This document shows, piece by piece, positions 14,725-20,253 of a stretch of 20,253 bases of DNA. The stretch lies in assembly GCA_021767625.1 (NCBI GenBank), contig JAASTB010000011.1, forward strand, positions 1 through 20,253. The letters are read 5' to 3'. Source of the stretch: Wenzhouxiangella sp. (GTDB lineage Bacteria > Pseudomonadota > Gammaproteobacteria > Xanthomonadales > Wenzhouxiangellaceae). The notes under the pieces are model-generated. The model was not told the DNA's origin. It saw only the letters and a program-made list of their open reading frames with translations, and ran no database searches. The position numbers were made by a program, and so were the translations under genes. Each line of letters starts with the position of its first letter. Position 1 is the stretch's first letter.

Positions 14725-16524
14725 TCAGTCCGCGTCCTTGCCTTCCTGCAGCAGGCGCCGGTCGTCGGCGAACAGGTCCTCGAGCTGCTCGCGGCTCTTG
14801 CGCTCGATGCGCGCGAGCCGCTCGTGATCGCCCCGGTGCTCGATCTGTTCACGCAGCGTGGCCTCGTCGTGTTCGGCGAAGCGATCGACGTAGCGGTCGG
14901 CCTTGCGCACGCCCATCGACCGCAGGGCGTTGCGTGCCATCGCCAGGCTCGACAGCCAGGTTTCGCGGATCACCTCGTCGACGCCCAGGGCCATCAACTC
15001 CATGGCATGGTCGCGGTTGCGCGCCCGCGCCAGGATCCTGAGATTGGGAAAATGCCGCCGCACCATCTGCGCGGTCTGGATCGAGCGCTCCGGGTCGGAA
15101 ATGGTCAGGATGAAAAGGCTCGCCCTGTCCGCCCCGGCCGAGCGCAGCACGTCGAGCCGGTTGGCGTCGCCGTAGAAGATCTTGTGGCCGAACTTGCGCA
15201 CGAAGTCGACATGCACCGGATTGTTGTCCAGGGCCGTGAAGTGAATGCCCAGCATCGACAGGTTGCGCCCGACGATCTGCCCCACGCGGCCGAACCCGGC
15301 GATGATCACGCGCGGTTCGCCGTGATCGTCGGGAATGCGATCGGGCTCGGGTTCGGACTCCGGGCTGGCCAGCCGGGGCTGCAGCAGCTTGTCGTTGACG
15401 ACGTACATCAGCGGTGTCAGCGCCATCGAGATGGTCACCGCCACGATCAGCGGGTCGACCAGCGCGGCGCTCATCACGCCCTCGTTGACGGCCACCGCAA
15501 ACAGGATGAAGGCGAACTCGCCGGCTTGCGGCAGGGCCATGGCCAGCGCCGCGGTGGACGCCCTGCTCAGTCCGGCGATTCGCCCGACCACGAGCAACGC
15601 GGCCACCTTGACCATCATGATCACGCCCACCAGGGCGAGGATCGACAGCGGCGAGGCCATCACGCGCCCGAAATCGATCGACATGCCCACGGCAATGAAG
15701 AACAGGCCCAGCAGCAGACCCTTGAACGGGTCGATGGCGGCTTCGATCTCGTGCCGGTACTCGGAGTCGGCCAGCAGCACGCCGGCCAGGAAGGCACCCA
15801 GGGCCATGCTCAACCCTGCAAAGTCGGCCAGGGCGGCGGTGCCGAGGACGACCAGCAGGGCCATGGCGACAAACACCTCGGGCACGCCGGTGGCCGCGAT
15901 GGCCCGCAGCGTGGGGCGCAGCAGGAATCGACCGGCCAGGATCAGGCCGCCGATAAGGGCCGCGGCCTGCGCGATATCGACGGCGATCGACCAGTCCGCT
16001 CCGGAGTCCAGTTCGCGCCCGGCGAACAGGGGAATGATCGCCAGCAGCGGAATGACGGCGATGTCCTGCATCAGGAGAATGCCGAATGCCTGGCGGCCGT
16101 GCGGCGCCCCGAGCTGCTTCTTCTCGGCCAGGATCTGCACGCCCATCGCCGTCGACGACAGCGAAAGCACCACGGCAATGAGCAGGCCGATACCCCAACT
16201 GCCGGACCACCAGCCGGCCAGCGGCCACAGCAGCAGCGTGGTCAGCAGCATCTGCAGCGAGCCGATGAAGAACACCAAGCGCCTGAGCACCCACAGACGC
16301 GAGGGCTTGAGCTCCAGGCCGATGAGGAACAGCAGCAGCACCACCCCGAGCTCGGAGAAGTGCAGGATGGTGTAGACGTCGTCGATCAGGCCCAGCACCC
16401 AGGGCCCTATCAGCACGCCCGCGGCCAGGAAACCGAGCACGGCGCCCAGGCCGGCCCAGCGGGCCAGCGGCACCATGACCACCGCGGCGGCCAGGAAGAT
16501 GATGACTTCGGCCAGCATGCTCAT
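14725..16524 (-). CDS. kefB: Kef-type potassium/proton antiporter (CPA2)
   Basis: A 599-residue monovalent cation:proton antiporter-2 protein. Residues 1 to about 385 form the Na_H_exchanger membrane domain with about 12 helices, including ILLMQDIAVIPLLAI (Q153-D154), LSMALGAFLAGVLLADS and ALPQAGEFAFILF. Residues 404-520 are an RCK_N/TrkA_N nucleotide-binding domain: RVIIAGFGRVGQIVG (GxGxxG 409-414), LDNNP, FGHKIFYGDANRLDVL. The charged helical tail runs to the end. This matches KefB/KefC, which lower cytoplasmic pH under electrophile stress; no KefF/KefG partner is nearby, and the choice between KefB and KefC cannot be made. It starts 30 bases after the eno stop and may be co-transcribed. 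Met3 (ATG 16518) is an alternative start. Confidence 0.93.
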   Translation of the reverse strand: MSMLAEVIIFLAAAVVMVPLARWAGLGAVLGFLAAGVLIGPWVLGLIDDVYTILHFSELGVVLLLFLIGLELKPSRLWVLRRLVFFIGSLQMLLTTLLLWPLAGWWSGSWGIGLLIAVVLSLSSTAMGVQILAEKKQLGAPHGRQAFGILLMQDIAVIPLLAIIPLFAGRELDSGADWSIAVDIAQAAALIGGLILAGRFLLRPTLRAIAATGVPEVFVAMALLVVLGTAALADFAGLSMALGAFLAGVLLADSEYRHEIEAAIDPFKGLLLGLFFIAVGMSIDFGRVMASPLSILALVGVIMMVKVAALLVVGRIAGLSRASTAALAMALPQAGEFAFILFAVAVNEGVMSAALVDPLIVAVTISMALTPLMYVVNDKLLQPRLASPESEPEPDRIPDDHGEPRVIIAGFGRVGQIVGRNLSMLGIHFTALDNNPVHVDFVRKFGHKIFYGDANRLDVLRSAGADRASLFILTISDPERSIQTAQMVRRHFPNLRILARARNRDHAMELMALGVDEVIRETWLSSLAMARNALRSMGVRKADRYVDRFAEHDEATLREQIEHRGDHERLARIERKSREQLEDLFADDRRLLQEGKDAD

Positions 16525-16554
16525 GCCGGCCGCCCCCGCCGTTTCGGTTTCGGA

Positions 16555-17841
<1,287 letters not shown>

Positions 17842-17891
17842 CAAACGTTCCAGTCAATTTTTCAATTAGGGTGCCGATCGAGGGCGGAATA

Positions 17892-17972
17892 GGTTTCAGG
17901 TTTCAGGGTTCAGGTTTCAGGGCGGGCTTCACACCGGGTTTTCCTGAAACCTGAAACCTGAACACTGAAACC
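17892..17972. repeat. Inverted repeat of 7-base tandem units between kdsA and eno
   Basis: The left arm (17892-17919) is four tandem heptamers: GGTTTCA, GGTTTCA, GGGTTCA, GGTTTCA. The right arm (17945-17972) has the complementary four: TGAAACC, TGAAACC, TGAACAC, TGAAACC. With the flanking GG/CC they form a stem of about 30 base pairs with three mismatches and a loop of about 21 bases. The right arm ends exactly at the kdsA stop codon, so the element may act as a transcription terminator or 3' stabiliser for pyrG-kdsA mRNA. It is not a CRISPR array: units are contiguous, without spacers. Confidence 0.85.
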
Positions 17973-18781
17973 TTAAAGTTTCTTGACGACGCGATCGATC
18001 GCGACGAGCTGCTCGAGCAGTCCTTCCATATCGGACAGGCGCATCGAGTTGGGGCCGTCGCACAGGGCCTCCTCGGGCTTCGGGTGGGTTTCGCAGAACA
18101 CGCCGGCCACGCCGGCGCCGACCGCGGCCCGTGCCAGGGTCGGGATGTGCTCGCGCGCGCCGCCCGACGACTCGCCCTGCCCGCCCGGCAGCTGCACCGA
18201 ATGGGTGGCGTCGAAAACCACCGGGCAGCCGGTCTCGCGCATGATCGCCAGCGAGCGCATGTCCACCACCAGGTTGTTGTAGCCGAACATGTAGCCGCGT
18301 TCGCACACCATCAGCTGGTCGTTGCCGGCCTCGCGGGCCTTCTCGACGACCTTGCTCATCTCCCAGGGCGAGAGGAACTGCCCCTTCTTGATGTTGACGG
18401 GCTTGCCGGCGCGCGCCACGTTCTGGATGAAATTGGTCTGTCGGCACAGGAAAGCCGGCGTCTGCAGCACGTCGACGACCGCGGCGACTTCGCCCAGCGG
18501 CGTGTCCTCGTGCACATCGGTGAGCACCGGCACGCCGATTTGCGACTTGACCGATTCGAGGATGCGCAGGCCCTCCTCCAGGCCGGGGCCGCGGTAACTC
18601 TTGACCGAGGTGCGATTGGCCTTGTCGAAACTGCCCTTGAAGACGTAGGGCATGCCCAGGCGATCGGTGATTTCCTTGAGATGCCCGGCGACCTCCAGGC
18701 ACATCGCCTCGGACTCGAGCGTATCGGGCCCGGCGATCAGGAACAGGGGCTGGTCGAGCCCGATTTCGCGACTGGCGAGTT

Positions 18782-18785
<4 letters not shown>
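17973..18785 (-). CDS. kdsA: 2-dehydro-3-deoxyphosphooctonate aldolase (Kdo-8-P synthase)
   Basis: KdsA condenses phosphoenolpyruvate with arabinose-5-phosphate to give Kdo-8-phosphate for the lipopolysaccharide inner core. The 270-residue product has FKGSFDKANRTS, SYRGPGLEEGL, LTDVHED, QTPAFLCRQTN, NIKKGQFLSPWEM, CERGYMFGYNNLVVDMRSL and FDATHSVQLPGGQ, closest by eye to the metal-dependent (Aquifex-like) branch. The metal ligands His (DATHS), Glu (CETHP) and Asp (LCDGP) are kept, but the position that is Cys in metal-dependent and Asn in metal-independent enzymes is D21 (IAGPDTLES). The start ATG 18785 overlaps the pyrG stop (ATGA). A longer open frame upstream is only a shadow of pyrG. Confidence 0.97.

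Positions 18786-20253
<1,468 letters not shown>

Noticed and set aside
17892..17972. Possible CRISPR array because of short repeated units
   Set aside because: Units are 7 bases, contiguous, without spacers, and occur in inverted arms; no cas genes are nearby.

Overview
This is a GC-rich stretch of a Gram-negative chromosome. LpxB (lipid A) and KdsA (Kdo) point to a lipopolysaccharide-bearing outer membrane. The gene content and order (lpxB-rnhB; yihY/tlpA/acyP beside arsC/wrbA/DUF2069; pyrG-kdsA-eno) fit a gammaproteobacterium. I would guess the Xanthomonadales/Chromatiales side, something like Wenzhouxiangellaceae, but that is inference from style and GC content and not from a marker gene. 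I see no tRNA, rRNA, CRISPR array, transposase, phage gene or integrase.

Layout. Positions 1-1657 (+): the end of lpxB overlapping rnhB. Positions 1689-3932 (+): a separate promoter with a palindrome over its -35, driving a secreted alpha/beta-hydrolase-like protein and a secreted DUF4785-like protein. Positions 4024-6066 (-): a tightly coupled operon yihY, TlpA-type thioredoxin, acylphosphatase. Positions 6065-7343 (+): the divergent operon arsC/yfgD, wrbA, DUF2069, whose start codon overlaps that of yihY. Positions 7362-9962 (-): a large exported protein of 866 residues that I do not recognise. Positions 10037-10525 (+): a single-domain asparaginase-like protein. Positions 10526-10805: a nested inverted repeat between two convergent genes. 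Positions 10806-14586 (-): gcvT, then (upstream) an iron(III) ABC permease and its lipoprotein binding protein, under a promoter that carries a Fur-box-like site. Positions 14725-20253 (-): a Kef-type potassium/proton antiporter, enolase, a second inverted repeat, kdsA and the C-terminal nine tenths of pyrG.

How the genes work together. Most of the window is housekeeping: envelope lipid synthesis (LpxB, KdsA), CTP supply for CMP-Kdo and phospholipids (PyrG), glycolysis (Eno), one-carbon metabolism (GcvT), iron uptake (FbpA/FbpB-like) and redox or ion homeostasis (WrbA, ArsC-like, TlpA-like, Kef). Many junctions are ATGA/GTGA or 14-17 base overlaps, so translation is tightly coupled.

I found no convincing new multi-gene system. 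The points most worth a second look are: two inverted-repeat elements built from 8-base and 7-base tandem units at gene ends; a KdsA whose metal-site Cys/Asn position is Asp; the unrecognised 866-residue exported protein; the stand-alone asparaginase domain with Arg at the usual catalytic Lys; an iron ABC transporter without a local ATPase; and the yihY/arsC divergent pair with no intergenic space.
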